Shown here piece after piece: positions 1 through 12,159 of a stretch of 27,500 nt of DNA. Below the pieces are notes generated by a model. It made no database searches. It saw only the letters and a program-made list of their open reading frames with translations, and was not told the origin of the DNA. Made by a program: the position numbers and the translations under genes. This stretch comes from Glandiceps talaboti (lineage: Eukaryota; Hemichordata; Enteropneusta; Spengelidae). The stretch lies in the NCBI RefSeq assembly GCF_964340395.1, contig NC_135570.1, positions 16,687,822 through 16,715,321 on the forward strand, read 5' to 3'. Each line of letters starts with the position of its first letter. The stretch's first letter is position 1.

Positions 1-620
1 TATTCTTAATTATTTGTTGTTAATACATTCTAAGATCGTCGTTGCAGCTATTATATACATAGAGAGAATTCATTAACATACACCATTCTTTATTACTAAA
101 GCTGTCTTCATTTATTATCTCAGATCACATAAACCTCACACCCCTAACCCCCCCCCCCACACACACACAATCGCCAATCTCTAAATTTATATCTTACTAG
201 TAACTAATCACATTACTTCGATAGCTATAGGCAATATTCTACGCAGTGTATGACTTACAATTGATTAAATATAGTACATTAATTATAAAACCAAATATTG
301 ATGAACCATTGTCATTGGCAGTGTTCGTATAGTCTACAGGCTATCTATTGGTTTGAATCTGACCCAACGTCTAGCTCAATGAGGTTCTAAGTTGAAATTT
401 CAAATTCAAACGAAGCCGCTTTCATAGTTATGTTATTAATATCGTGTTAACCGATCACAGATTTCTACCAAAACACAAGTTAGAGTTTATTGGAAGAAGT
501 TACGTAATGTCCAAATTTGGTATCTCTTTCAGCTCAGGATGCTATTTAACACTGTTTACATCATTCTTGGGGTTTGCTCATTTGCGTGAACAACGTTTGC
601 TTCATGATTCTCATTTTATA
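1..620. other. AT-rich spacer with short C-run/CA microsatellite
   Basis: No gene or recognisable element is visible. A run of 11 C (148-158) passes directly into a short (AC)n tract (to about 169). The 60-codon open frame at 444-626 starts with GTG rather than ATG, overlaps the SINE tail at its end and has no recognisable motif, so I treat it as chance. Confidence 0.6.
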
Positions 621-963
621 AAATAATAATAATGAAAATTTATAATGCGCCTTTTCTCATGAGAACTCAAGGCGGTCACGGATCAATGGCGGCACAAAGA
701 CCCTTTATACCTTTTCAGCTCCCTGGAGAGCATACAATCCATTGCTTGCAGCCTCTATAAGCGCATAGGATTAAAACATTCACATTGCAACCTATATCCT
801 ACCAGGTCCCCAATTATACAGCTAGGTTGACTGAGGTACAGTCGTGTTTCAAATCTTGCCCAAATACTTTAGACATTCAGAAACAAACTGCAGCGACGGG
901 GCTCGAATCTACAATCTACAACCTGCAGATTCCAAGTCGGCCACGCTAACCATTGGCCCATTA
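621..963 (-). mobile_element. tRNA-derived SINE, apparently full length
   Basis: Read on the minus strand, the element begins at about 963 with a tRNA-like head (891-962). An A-box-like TGGTTAGCGTGG is at 941-952 and a B-box-like GATTCGAGCCC at about 899-909, which is the internal RNA polymerase III promoter arrangement of tRNA-derived SINEs. A body of about 230 bp follows. The 3' end is a LINE-type tail, GGCGCATTATAAATTTTC, then ATT repeats (621-635). Such elements are non-autonomous and are mobilised by a partner LINE recognising the tail. The head contains a 7-bp tandem TGTAGAT duplication that would disrupt tRNA folding, so this is not a functional tRNA gene. Seen: box motifs, tail and length of about 343 bp. 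Known: SINE architecture. Inferred: the element is now fixed and decayed. I did not establish target-site duplications. Confidence 0.75.
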
Positions 964-2244
964 TGATTTCATATTTAGCTAGACGGGGTTAGATATGACT
1001 CGATACCACGTTGGCATTCAGACTAGTTTGAGTGATATCAGATCTATGTACATCGATTTAAAGAGGATTGTGAATTGGATGAGCGTTGATAAGTGCCATG
1101 CTGGCATTACTAGACTGTACAAATGGATTGTAAAAGTCACAACTTTCTAAATAATTAAGGTATGTAATTTTGATACATATTGAAATTCAGAGATAACCTG
1201 TTGTATTACGTTCTGATAAAAAAGGCTAAATTCTAAAAACTATTGCATTTTGTAGATGGCAGGTTTTATCGGATTTCGTTTTGATACACCTTGTTTGTAC
1301 ACTTTAACTGTACTCAACAGAGTGAGAAGTTGTTAAGATTGTTTTTTTTCTTCTAGTTTTATCACTATTTAGCAACGTAGTGTAATAATAATAGGGCAGT
1401 TTACACATCAACTTGATAGTCAGCTAAATTGTAATAGTCTAAAGTGATGTACAGTGCTTTGACTAAATAAACTAAGGCATCTGAGAGATTTTTTTTATGA
1501 TAGCATTCTTTGTTTAGGTGCTGTAGCGTTTTAAAGACTGCAAATAGTTGTTAATTGAACCATGGTATCAATCAATACGTCTCGTGTTAGATTGGAATGT
1601 ATAATGAATGCAAGAATTCTCAATACACAAGTTTCTACACACCTTTGTACAACTGAAGGTGAAAACTAACAAAAATATAACATTGCTGACATGAAGTTAA
1701 GGGTTTTTATCATTTCCATTCAATCCGTTGGCACTGATTATTATTCTATAGTGACTGTCAATTCAGGTTAAGTCATTGCGTATATGAAGGATGCACCTTT
1801 GTTTGTTTGAAGTGAAAATGGAACTAAAACGAGATTAGACTAGTGATATCGATAGTGACAGTGTAGTAATAGTACTACTACTTAGAATGTCAGTTAAAGT
1901 CATCCATAGATCTACAAGGATGGTTTTATTGCTACTTTCATTAAGACTGAATACAAAACAACATTTCAACCGAATCTGCCAAAGTATTCATGACTCGTGA
2001 GTCTTTCGAGATAGTTTAACTTTTTAGCCTTACTTTGTATTCGTATCATCACAGGAAATCACAAGGTGTCAGTCTTACCTCAGACAACTATAGAGCTATT
2101 GTCATCTGAGGTCCTACCTATTGTATTAAAAGTCTTGATGCATAACACGAAGTATTGCCAAACACAGTATTTTAAAGAAATGGGTATCTACAAAGTGTTT
2201 TCACTGATACGAATTCCTTGCTAAGATGGTACTAAACTTGTCCT
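964..2244. other. AT-rich unannotated spacer
   Basis: This stretch of about 1.3 kb has short homopolymer T runs (for example near 1341 and 1491) and no sustained open frame, tRNA-like sequence or recognisable transposon. I see nothing assignable in it. Confidence 0.6.
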
Positions 2245-2466
2245 GTACATGTTACTGATGTTGCTATAGGTGATACCATACAGGTTACCCATGGTGCTAT
2301 AGGTGATACCATTCAGATTACCCATGGTGCTATAGGTGATACCATCCAAGTTACTGATGTTGCTATAGGTGATACCATTCAGGTTACTGATGTTGCTATA
2401 GGTGATACCATTCAGGTTATTGATGTTGCTATAGGTGATACCATACATGTTACTGATGGTACTTTA
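2245..2466. repeat. 33-bp minisatellite, left segment (about 6-7 copies)
   Basis: Tandem copies of a 33-bp unit contain the core GCTATAGGTGATACCAT. Two monomer types occur: one carries TTACTGATGTT and the other TTACCCATGGT before the core. Because 33 is a multiple of three, the minus strand reads open as an 11-residue repeat ([11 protein letters not shown] type). There is no other sign of coding. Copies decay to the right (2443-2515, with substitutions such as GGTACTTTAAATGATACT). The same unit resumes at 3010. Confidence 0.93.
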
Positions 2467-3009
2467 AATGATACTATACTAATTACCAGTAGTCCTATAA
2501 CTAAGTTATGCTATACAACCCTTATGTAGTTTTTTTTACATGTTTGTGCTGTCTTGTAAACCTTGGAATTTACTTTCTGAAAATGTCTGAATAGTCTCAA
2601 AATTGACTTTTCAGAGTTAAAAACCTCCTGGGCTTCTAGTGGGAGAACCGCTAGGACTCCAATAAGAGATGTACATATTCCCTTCTCAAGCTTTAGCGCT
2701 ACTTGTCACTGTCAAGATGCTATGAAACCCCTTTTGGAATATATTTACAATGTGTAGTCAATAATTATAATTATGATAGTGCTAACCCGGGATGTAGATG
2801 CAAGACAGTCAAGCAGTCACGATCAAAAAATACATGTCATGTGAATATTATATATGGGGGGGGGGGGGGTCATCATGTTTTAGAATTAAGTGATAGGGGG
2901 GTTCAGTCTGTTTTTGGTTTTACAGGGGGGTGGGGGGTCAGTGACTTTTTGTCGGTCCGATTTAAGAATCTAACCCCCCCCACCAGGCTGGAGAAACTGA
3001 CCGGTCCCT
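2467..3009. mobile_element. 543-bp segment interrupting the 33-bp array; right part a G-rich interspersed repeat
   Basis: This segment separates two blocks of the same 33-bp minisatellite. Its first 40-50 bp are decayed monomer sequence. The rest is unrelated and includes a run of 14 G (2856-2869), GGGGTGG clusters and a terminal motif, TGACCGGTCCCTA (about 2998-3010), after which the 33-bp repeat restarts at GTGATACC. The terminal part resembles 24268-24362, which ends in TGACCAGTCCCTTA. Together these suggest a dispersed element that inserted into, or now borders, the array. No open frame with a recognisable product is present, and the left end of the element is not defined. Confidence 0.45.
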
Positions 3010-3230
3010 AAGTGATACCATTCAGGTTACCAATGGTGCTATAAGTGACCTCATACAGATTACTCATGGTGCTATAGGTGATACCATTCAGATTACCCAT
3101 GGTGCTATAGGTGATACCATACAGGTTACCCATGGTGCTATAGGTGATACCATTCAGATTACCCATGGTGCTATAGGTGATACCATTCAGGTTACACATG
3201 GTACTATGAGGGACCCCATACATTTTAAAT
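3010..3230. repeat. 33-bp minisatellite, right segment (about 6 copies)
   Basis: The same 33-bp unit as at 2245-2466 continues, with the CATGGTGCTATAGGTGATAC form predominating. Copies at both ends are more diverged (for example AAGTGACCTCATACAG near 3042 and GAGGGACCCCATAC near 3207). The internal copies are almost uniform, as expected for an array homogenised from the centre. Confidence 0.93.
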
Positions 3231-3296
3231 GAAGGTTCTTAATTATATTAAGGGTGTATGATATAATATTTGATTCAAGATTCTGAGAATACACTT

Positions 3297-3298
<2 letters not shown>

Positions 3299-3390
<92 letters not shown>
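3299..3390. repeat. (AT)46 dinucleotide microsatellite
   Basis: An uninterrupted AT alternation of 92 bp. It is self-complementary and so can form a cruciform or hairpin. Such tracts are highly length-variable, and the open frames of alternating Tyr and Ile read across it are artefacts. It lies about 70 bp beyond the end of the 33-bp array. Confidence 0.99.
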
Positions 3391-3393
<3 letters not shown>

Positions 3394-4261
3394 TATGTAA
3401 TGTTTCATTTGGGTACGTCTGCTGTGACGACTGTCAGCGTGAAGTACACAAAGTAAGTTCAAGAGAAATAATGGCTAGTTTCCTTTTCGTATTGCTATTT
3501 TATTAGTAACTAATTTGTAGCTAACGAAATTGTTGGTCCCACGCCAAGTTATTTATGAGATTTTCAGTTAATTAGGAGATATATAACATTCTGTGCAGGA
3601 ATAGTTTGATTTCTAATATATTTGAGTCATATGCAGCTTTGGTTCCTATGGGCACTGAAGAGTAGACAGACTCTCGGACTACAAAACGGAAATTGAATTG
3701 TGCTTGGACATTCCAGTGTATGAGGCTACGTAGAGATCAGTTGGATTCAAATAATGAAAACGGAGTCACCCAGCCAACATAATTTCAGACAATCTGTTTT
3801 GATTTGGTGCTTTATTCAACAAGTTATCATATCATATCTTGCTTATTGTTCTTTTTTATGAAAATATTATCAATAATCCCCTGTGGTCAACTCAAACAAA
3901 CTAATTCCTAAACTGAACAATTGACCTTAGAACGATATCAATGGTTATATGTACATGTCATATGCCAAGCTATTATCCAATCTTAAGCTTGCTATTGCAC
4001 ACAAGATTTTTCTCTCAAAAAGTATCATGTGAAGTCTCTTACGAGAGTTTGATGTAACAACGTCTCTTGCGAGAGTTGGATTCGATTTCTCGTAGTTTTT
4101 CATCTGAACACTAAATCACAACCGAGTTATATCAAATGATGCTTAAAATACTCAACTACAGACAAAAAGAAACATTCCATGAAACATCATTGACTCTCCG
4201 AGGTATTTCTTTAAACGATATACATAACAACCTTTCCAAAAGTAAATCAGGGCAATAATGA
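3391..4261. other. Spacer with no identified gene
   Basis: AT-rich single-copy-looking sequence. The only local structure I see is a 29-bp-spaced duplication at about 4036-4080, where GTCTCTTACGAGAGTT and GTCTCTTGCGAGAGTT each carry CTCT/AGAG inverted arms. No coding frame is supported. Confidence 0.55.
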
Positions 4262-4399
4262 TGTTTATCCCCCTCTACCACGACACAAGCAACGTTACGG
4301 TCACTGGGCCATTGTTATAAGATTTGGAATGAATTGCCGAGTGACCTCTTCCAACTCATTACAAACATGAGTTCATGCAGGAAAAATTTATTGCTTTGA
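4262..4399 (+). pseudogene. Decayed C-terminal end of a non-LTR retrotransposon ORF2 (CR1/Jockey type)
   Basis: In the frame ending at TGA 4397-4399, the translation contains RSLGHCYKIWNELPSDLF. The W-N-x-L-P-x-x-I/L signature (here WNELPSDL, W codon at 4325-4327), about 15-25 residues before the stop, is the familiar extreme C-terminus of ORF2 reverse-transcriptase polyproteins of CR1/L2/Jockey-type LINEs. The usual phenylalanine-lysine block after it is recognisable only as SSCRKNLLL. An in-frame TGA at 4259-4261 and the absence of any upstream RT motif show this is a severely truncated remnant. 5' truncation is normal for LINE copies, which would leave exactly the 3' end. Seen: the motif and stops. 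Known: the family signature. Inferred: CR1/Jockey assignment rather than a specific clade. Confidence 0.5.
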
Positions 4400-4756
4400 T
4401 TAGACGATTGAATTGGCACAATTAATACGTCCGTTTATACCTATCGATCACTTGTAGTTGATATAGAACGATGGCAACCATCCTTTCAACTCAGAATCCC
4501 TTACTCAAATCCTATTTCGTCTTCTGATGAAAAGGGGAAATGAATAGTTGACGTAATTGACGAAAGCAAAGTCGTAATTGACAAATTTATAATGTTGGCT
4601 GATAACTGATTCAATCCATAGAAAGCAGTTTTGTGGATCTGCATACAAATATGTCTAACAAAGACACAGTCTTGGACCCTGTTCACCATATAGTATATAG
4701 TATACAAATTCAATCCTCCTTTGACCTCCTGTCGTGTCATTCATGTGAAGTATCAC
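4400..4756. other. Spacer between LINE remnant and 45-bp array
   Basis: Possibly includes the 3' UTR of the LINE remnant on its left. A 79-codon minus-strand open frame (4501-4740) has no recognisable motif and an AT-rich composition like its surroundings. I regard it as chance. Confidence 0.5.
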
Positions 4757-5157
4757 TGACAATAACCTTTAGATAACAGAGATAGTAGTGTCTGTTAAAC
4801 CTTGACAATAACCTTTAGATAACAGAGATAGTAGTGACTATTAAACCTTGACAATAACCTTAGATAACAGAGATAGTGGTGACTATTAAACCTTGACAAT
4901 AACCTTAGATAACAGATATAGTAGTGACTGTTAAACCTTGACAATAACCTTAGATAACAGAGATAGTGGTGACTGTTAAACCTTGACAATAACCTTAGAT
5001 AACAGAGATAGTGGTGACTATTAAACCTTGACAATAACCTTAGATAACAGAGATAGTAGTGACTATTAAACCTTGACAATAACCTTTAGATAACAGAGAT
5101 AGTAGTGACTATTAAACCTTGACAATAACCTTTAGATAACAGAGATAGTAGTGACTA

Positions 5158-8100
5158 TTAAACCTTGACAATAACCTTTAGATAACAGAGATAATAGTGA
5201 CTATTAAACCTTGACAATAACCTTAGATAACAGACATAGTAGTGACTGTTAAACCTTGACAATAACCTTAGATAACAGATATAGTAGTGACTGTTAAACC
5301 TTGACAATAACCTTAGATAACAGAGATAGTAGTGACTGTTAAACCTTGACAATAACCTTAGATAACAGAGATAGTAGTGACTATTAAACCTTGACAATAA
5401 CCTTAGATAACAGAGATAGTGGTGACTATTAAACCTTGACAATAACCTTTAGATAACAGAGATAGTAGTGACTGTTAAACCTTGACAATAACCTTAGATA
5501 ACAGAGATAGTAGTGACTATTAAACCTTGACAATAACCTTAGATAACAGAGATAGTAGTGACTATTAAACCTTGACAATAACCTTAGATAACAGAGATAG
5601 TAGTGACTATTAAACCTTGACAATAACCTTAGATAACAAGGATAGTAGTGTCTGTTAAACCTTGACAATAACCTTAGATAACAGAGATAGTGGTGACTAT
5701 TAAACCTTGACAATAACCTTAGATAACAGAGATAGTAGTGTCTGTTAAACCTTGACAATAACCTTAGATAACAGAGATAGTAGTGACTGTTAAACCTTGA
5801 CAATAACCTTAGATAACAAGGATAGTAGTGTCTGTTAAACCTTGACAATAACCTTTAGATAACAGAGATAGTAGTGACTATTAAACCTTGACAATAACCT
5901 TAGATAACAGAGATAGTAGTGTCTCTTAAACCTTGACAATAACCTTAGATAACAGAGATAGTGGTGACTATTAAACCTTGACAATAACCTTAGATAACAG
6001 AGATAGTAGTGACTGTTAAACCTTGACAATAACCTTAGATAACAGAGATAGTAGTGACTATTAAACCTTGACAATAACCTTAGATAACAGAGATAGTAGT
6101 GACTATTAAACCTTGACAATAACCTTAGATAACAGAGATAGTGGTGACTATTAAACCTTGACAATAACCTTAGATAACAGAGATAGTAGTGACTATTAAA
6201 CCTTGACAATAACCTTAGATAACAGAGATAGTAGTGACTATTAAACCTTGACAATAACCTTAGATAACAGAGATAGTGGTGACTATTAAACCTTGACAAT
6301 AACCTTAGATAACAGAGATAGTAGTGACTATTAAACCTTGACAATAACCTTAGATAACAGAGATAGTGGTGACTATTAAACCTTGACAATAACCTTAGAT
6401 AACAGAGATAGTAGTGACTGTTAAACCTTGACAATAACCTTTAGATAACAGAGATAGTAGTGACTGTTAAACCTTGACAATAACCTTTAGATAACAGAGA
6501 TAGTAGTGACTATTAAACCTTGACAATAACCTTAGATAACAGAGATAGTGGTGACTATTAAACCTTGACAATAACCTTAGATAACAGACATAGTAGTGAC
6601 TGTTAAACCTTGACAATAACCTTAGATAACAGATATAGTAGTGACTGTTAAACCTTGACAATAACCTTAGATAACAGAGATAGTGGTGACTGTTAAACCT
6701 TGACAATAACCTTAGATAACAGAGATAGTGGTGACTATTAAACCTTGACAATAACCTTAGATAACAGAGATAGTAGTGACTATTAAACCTTGACAATAAC
6801 CTTTAGATAACAGAGATAGTAGTGACTATTAAACCTTGACAATAACCTTTAGATAACAGAGATAGTAGTGACTATTAAACCTTGACAATAACCTTTAGAT
6901 AACAGAGATAGTAGTGACTATTAAACCTTGACAATAACCTTAGATAACAGACATAGTAGTGACTGTTAAACCTTGACAATAACCTTAGATAACAGATATA
7001 GTAGTGACTGTTAAACCTTGACAATAACCTTAGATAACAGAGATAGTAGTGACTGTTAAACCTTGACAATAACCTTAGATAACAGAGATAGTAGTGACTA
7101 TTAAACCTTGACAATAACCTTAGATAACAGAGATAGTGGTGACTATTAAACCTTGACAATAACCTTTAGATAACAGAGATAGTAGTGACTGTTAAACCTT
7201 GACAATAACCTTAGATAACAGAGATAGTAGTGACTATTAAACCTTGACAATAACCTTAGATAACAGAGATAGTAGTGACTATTAAACCTTGACAATAACC
7301 TTAGATAACAGAGATAGTAGTGACTATTAAACCTTGACAATAACCTTAGATAACAAGGATAGTAGTGTCTGTTAAACCTTGACAATAACCTTAGATAACA
7401 GAGATAGTGGTGACTATTAAACCTTGACAATAACCTTAGATAACAGAGATAGTAGTGTCTGTTAAACCTTGACAATAACCTTAGATAACAGAGATAGTAG
7501 TGACTGTTAAACCTTGACAATAACCTTAGATAACAAGGATAGTAGTGTCTGTTAAACCTTGACAATAACCTTTAGATAACAGAGATAGTAGTGACTATTA
7601 AACCTTGACAATAACCTTAGATAACAGAGATAGTAGTGTCTCTTAAACCTTGACAATAACCTTAGATAACAGAGATAGTGGTGACTATTAAACCTTGACA
7701 ATAACCTTAGATAACAGAGATAGTAGTGACTGTTAAACCTTGACAATAACCTTAGATAACAGAGATAGTAGTGACTATTAAACCTTGACAATAACCTTAG
7801 ATAACAGAGATAGTAGTGACTATTAAACCTTGACAATAACCTTAGATAACAGAGATAGTGGTGACTATTAAACCTTGACAATAACCTTAGATAACAGAGA
7901 TAGTAGTGACTATTAAACCTTGACAATAACCTTAGATAACAGAGATAGTAGTGACTATTAAACCTTGACAATAACCTTAGATAACAGAGATAGTGATGAC
8001 TATTAAACCTTGACAATAACCTTAGATAACAGAGATAGTAGTGTCTGTTAAACCTTGACAATAACCTTAGATAACAGAGATAGTGGTGACTATTAAACCT

Positions 8101-9700
8101 TGACAATAACCTTTAGATAACAGAGATAGTAGTGACTATTAAACCTTGATAATAACCTTAGATAACAGAGATAGTGGTGACTATTAAACCTTGACAATAA
8201 CCTTAGATAACAGACATAGTAGTGACTGTTAAACCTTGACAATAACCTTAGATAACAGATATAGTAGTGACTGTTAAACCTTGACAATAACCTTAGATAA
8301 CAGAGATAGTGGTGACTGTTAAACCTTGACAATAACCTTAGATAACAGAGATAGTGGTGACTATTAAACCTTGACAATAACCTTAGATAACAGAGATAGT
8401 GGTGACTATTAAACCTTGACAATAACCTTTAGATAACAGAGATAGTAGTGACTATTAAACCTTGACAATAACCTTTAGATAACAGAGATAGTAGTGACTA
8501 TTAAACCTTGACAATAACCTTAGATAACAGACATAGTAGTGACTGTTAAACCTTGACAATAACCTTAGACAACAGATATAGTAGTGACTGTTAAACCTTG
8601 ACAATAACCTTAGATAACAGAGATAGTAGTGACTGTTAAACCTTGACAATAACCTTAGATAACAGAGATAGTAGTGACTATTAAACCTTGACAATAACCT
8701 TAGATAACAGAGATAGTGGTGACTATTAAACCTTGACAATAACCTTTAGATAACAGAGATAGTAGTGACTGTTAAACCTTGACAATAACCTTAGATAACA
8801 GAGATAGTAGTGACTATTAAACCTTGACAATAACCTTAGATAACAGAGATAGTAGTGACTATTAAACCTTGACAATAACCTTAGATAACAGAGATAGTAG
8901 TGACTATTAAACCTTGACAATAACCTTAGATAACAAGGATAGTAGTGTATGTTAAACCTTGACAATAACCTTAGATAACAGAGATAGTGGTGACTATTAA
9001 ACCTTGACAATAACCTTAGATAACAGAGATAGTAGTGTCTGTTAAACCTTGACAATAACCTTAGATAACAGAGATAGTAGTGACTGTTAAACCTTGACAA
9101 TAACCTTAGATAACAAGGATAGTAGTGTCTGTTAAACCTTGACAATAACCTTTAGATAACAGAGATAGTAGTGACTATTAAACCTTGACAATAACCTTAG
9201 ATAACAGAGATAGTAGTGTCTCTTAAACCTTGACAATAACCTTAGATAACAGAGATAGTGGTGACTATTAAACCTTGACAATAACCTTAGATAACAGAGA
9301 TAGTAGTGACTGTTAAACCTTGACAATAACCTTTAGATAACAGACATAGTAGTGACTGTTAAACCTTGACAATAACCTTTAGATAACAGAGATAGTAGTG
9401 ACTATTAAACCTTGACAATAACCTTAGATAACAGAGATAGTGGTGACTATTAAACCTTGACAATAACCTTAGATAACAGAGATAGTAGTGACTATTAAAC
9501 CTTGACAATAACCTTAGATAACAGAGATAGTAGTGACTATTAAACCTTGACAATAACCTTAGATAACAGAGATAGTGATGACTATTAAACCTTGACAATA
9601 ACCTTAGATAACAGAGATAGTAGTGTCTGTTAAACCTTGACAATAACCTTAGATAACAGAGATAGTGGTGACTATTAAACCTTGACAATAACCTTTAGAT
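5158..9700. repeat. Higher-order repeat within the 45-bp array (periods 1717 and 1580 bp)
   Basis: The 46-bp marker monomers recur in the same order. Copy 1 is 5158-6874 (1717 bp, 38 monomers including 7 of 46 bp). Copy 2 is 6875-8454 (1580 bp, 35 monomers including 5 of 46 bp). Copy 3 runs from 8455 to about 9700 in the copy-2 register (offset 1580), with two extra single-T insertions near 9330-9376. The preceding segment 4795-5157 aligns with the end of copy 1 at offset 1717. The arithmetic is exact: 38x45+7=1717 and 35x45+5=1580. Rare variant monomers (the AGACATAG, AGATATAG and AAGGATAG types) keep the same order in each copy, which supports block duplication. Beyond about 9700 the marker order becomes irregular. 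Confidence 0.88.
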
Positions 9701-12159
9701 AACAGAGATAGTAGTGACTGTTAAACCTTGACAATAACCTTAGATAACAGAGATAGTAGTGACTATTAAACCTTGACAATAACCTTTAGATAACAGAGAT
9801 AGTAGTGACTATTAAACCTTGACAATAACCTTAGATAACAGACATAGTAGTGACTATTAAACCTTGACAATAACCTTAGATAACAGAGATAGTGGTGACT
9901 ATTAAACCTTGACAATAACCTTAGATAACAGAGATAGTAGTGACTATTAAACCTTGACAATAACCTTAGATAACAGACATAGTAGTGACTATTAAACCTT
10001 GACAATAACCTTAGATAACAGAGATAGTGGTGACTGTTAAACCTTGACAATAACCTTAGATAACAGAGATAGTGGTGACTATTAAACCTTGACAATAACC
10101 TTAGATAACAGAGATAGTGGTGACTGTTAAACCTTGACAATAACCTTAGATAACAGACATAGTAGTGTCTGTTAAACCTTGACAATAACCTTAGATAACA
10201 GAGATAGTGGTGACTATTAAACCTTGACAATAACCTTTAGATAACAGAGATAGTAGTGTCTGTTAAACCTTGACAATAACCTTAGATAACAGAGATAGTA
10301 GTGACTATCAAACCTTGACAATAACCTTAGATAACAGAGATAGTAGTGACTATTAAACCTTGACAATAACCTTAGATAACAGAGATAGTGATGACTATTA
10401 AACCTTGACAATAACCTTAGATAACAGAGATAGTAGTGTCTGTTAAACCTTGACAATAACCTTAGATAACAGAGATAGTAGTGACTATTAAACCTTGACA
10501 ATAACCTTAGATAACAGAGATAGTAGTGACTATTAAACCTTGACAATAACCTTAGATAACAGAGATAGTGATGACTATTAAACCTTGACAATAACCTTAG
10601 ATAACAGAGATAGTGATGACTATTAAACCTTGACAATAACCTTAGATAACAGAGATAGTAGTGACTATTAAACCTGGACAATAACCTTAGATAACAGAGA
10701 TAGTAGTGACTGTTAAACCTTGACAATAACCTTAGATAACAGAGATAGTGGTGACTATTAAACCTTGACAATAACCTTAGATAACAAAGATAGTAGTGAC
10801 TATTAAACCTTGACAATAACCTTAGATAACAGAGATAGTAGTGACTATTAAACCTTGACAATAACCTTAGATAACAGAGATAGTGGTGACTATTAAACCT
10901 TGACAATAACCTTAGATAACAGAGATAGTAGTGACTATTAAACCTTGACAATAACCTTAGATAACAGAGATAGTAGTGTCTGTTAAACCTTGACAATAAC
11001 CTTTAGATAACAGAGATAGTGGTGACTATTAAACCTTGACAATAACCTTAGATAACAGAGATAGTAGTGACTGTTAAACCTTGACAATAACCTTAGATAA
11101 CAGAGATAGTAGTGACTGTTAAACCTTGACAATAACCTTAGATAACAGAGATAGTAGTGACTGTTAAACCTTGACAATAACCTTAGATAACAGAGATAGT
11201 AGTGACTATTAAACCTTGACAATAACCTTAGATAACAGAGATAGTGGTGATTGTTAAACCTTGACAATAACCTTAGATAACAGAGATAGTAGTGACTGTT
11301 AAACCTTGACAATAACTTTAGATAACAGAGATAGTAGTGACTATTAAACCTTGACAATAACCTTAGATAACAGAGATAGTGGTGACTATTAAACCTTGAC
11401 AATAAACTTAGATAACAGAGATAGTAGTGACTATTAAACCTTGACAATAACCTTAGATAACAGAGATAGTAGTGACTGCTAAACCTTGACAATAACCTTT
11501 AGATAACAGAGATAGTGGTGACTATTAAACCTTGACAATAACCTTTAGATAACAGAGATAGTAGTGATTGTTAAACCTTGACAATAACCTTAGATAACAG
11601 AGATAGTAGTGACTGTTAAACCTTGACAATAACTTTAGATAATAGAGATAGTAGTGACTATTAAACCTTGACAATAACCTTAGATAACAGAGATAGTGGT
11701 GACTATTAAACCTTGACAATAACCTTAGATAACAGAGATAGTAGTGACTGTTAAACCTTGACAATAACCTTAGATAACAAAGATAGTAGTGACTGTTAAA
11801 CCTTGACAATAACCTTAGATAACAGAGATAGTGGTGACTATTAAACCTTGACAATAACCTTAGATAACAGAGATAGTAGTGACTGTTAAACCTTGACAAT
11901 AACCTTTAGATAACAGAGATAGTGGTGACTATTAAACCTTGACAATAACCTTTAGATAACAGAGATAGTAGTGACTGTTAAACCTTGACAATAACCTTAG
12001 ATAACAGAGATAGTAGTGACTGTTAAACCTTGACAATAACCTTAGATAACAGAGATAGTAGTGACTGTTAAACCTTGACAATAACCTTAGATAACAGAGA
12101 TAGTGGTGACTGTTAAACCTTGACAATAACCTTAGATAACAGAGATAGTTGTGTCTGTT

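Noticed and set aside
444-626. 60-residue ORF
   Set aside because: GTG start, no recognisable motif, and its end lies in the SINE tail.
891-962. Functional tRNA gene on the minus strand
   Set aside because: The A and B boxes are present, but the internal 7-bp duplication and the long SINE body and tail show it is the head of a SINE.
2221-3223. Proteins made of 11-residue [11 protein letters not shown] repeats on the minus strand
   Set aside because: This is a consequence of the 33-bp monomer length. The frame is interrupted by the 2467-3009 segment and the copies show no coding-type constraint.
4501-4740. 79-residue minus-strand ORF
   Set aside because: AT-rich composition like the surrounding spacer, no recognisable motif, no splice or promoter context.
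4757-4800. Bacterial-type promoter from repeated TTGACA motifs in the 45-bp monomer
   Set aside because: TTGACA occurs in every monomer as part of the repeat, and the sequence is eukaryotic, so a sigma-70 reading is not meaningful.
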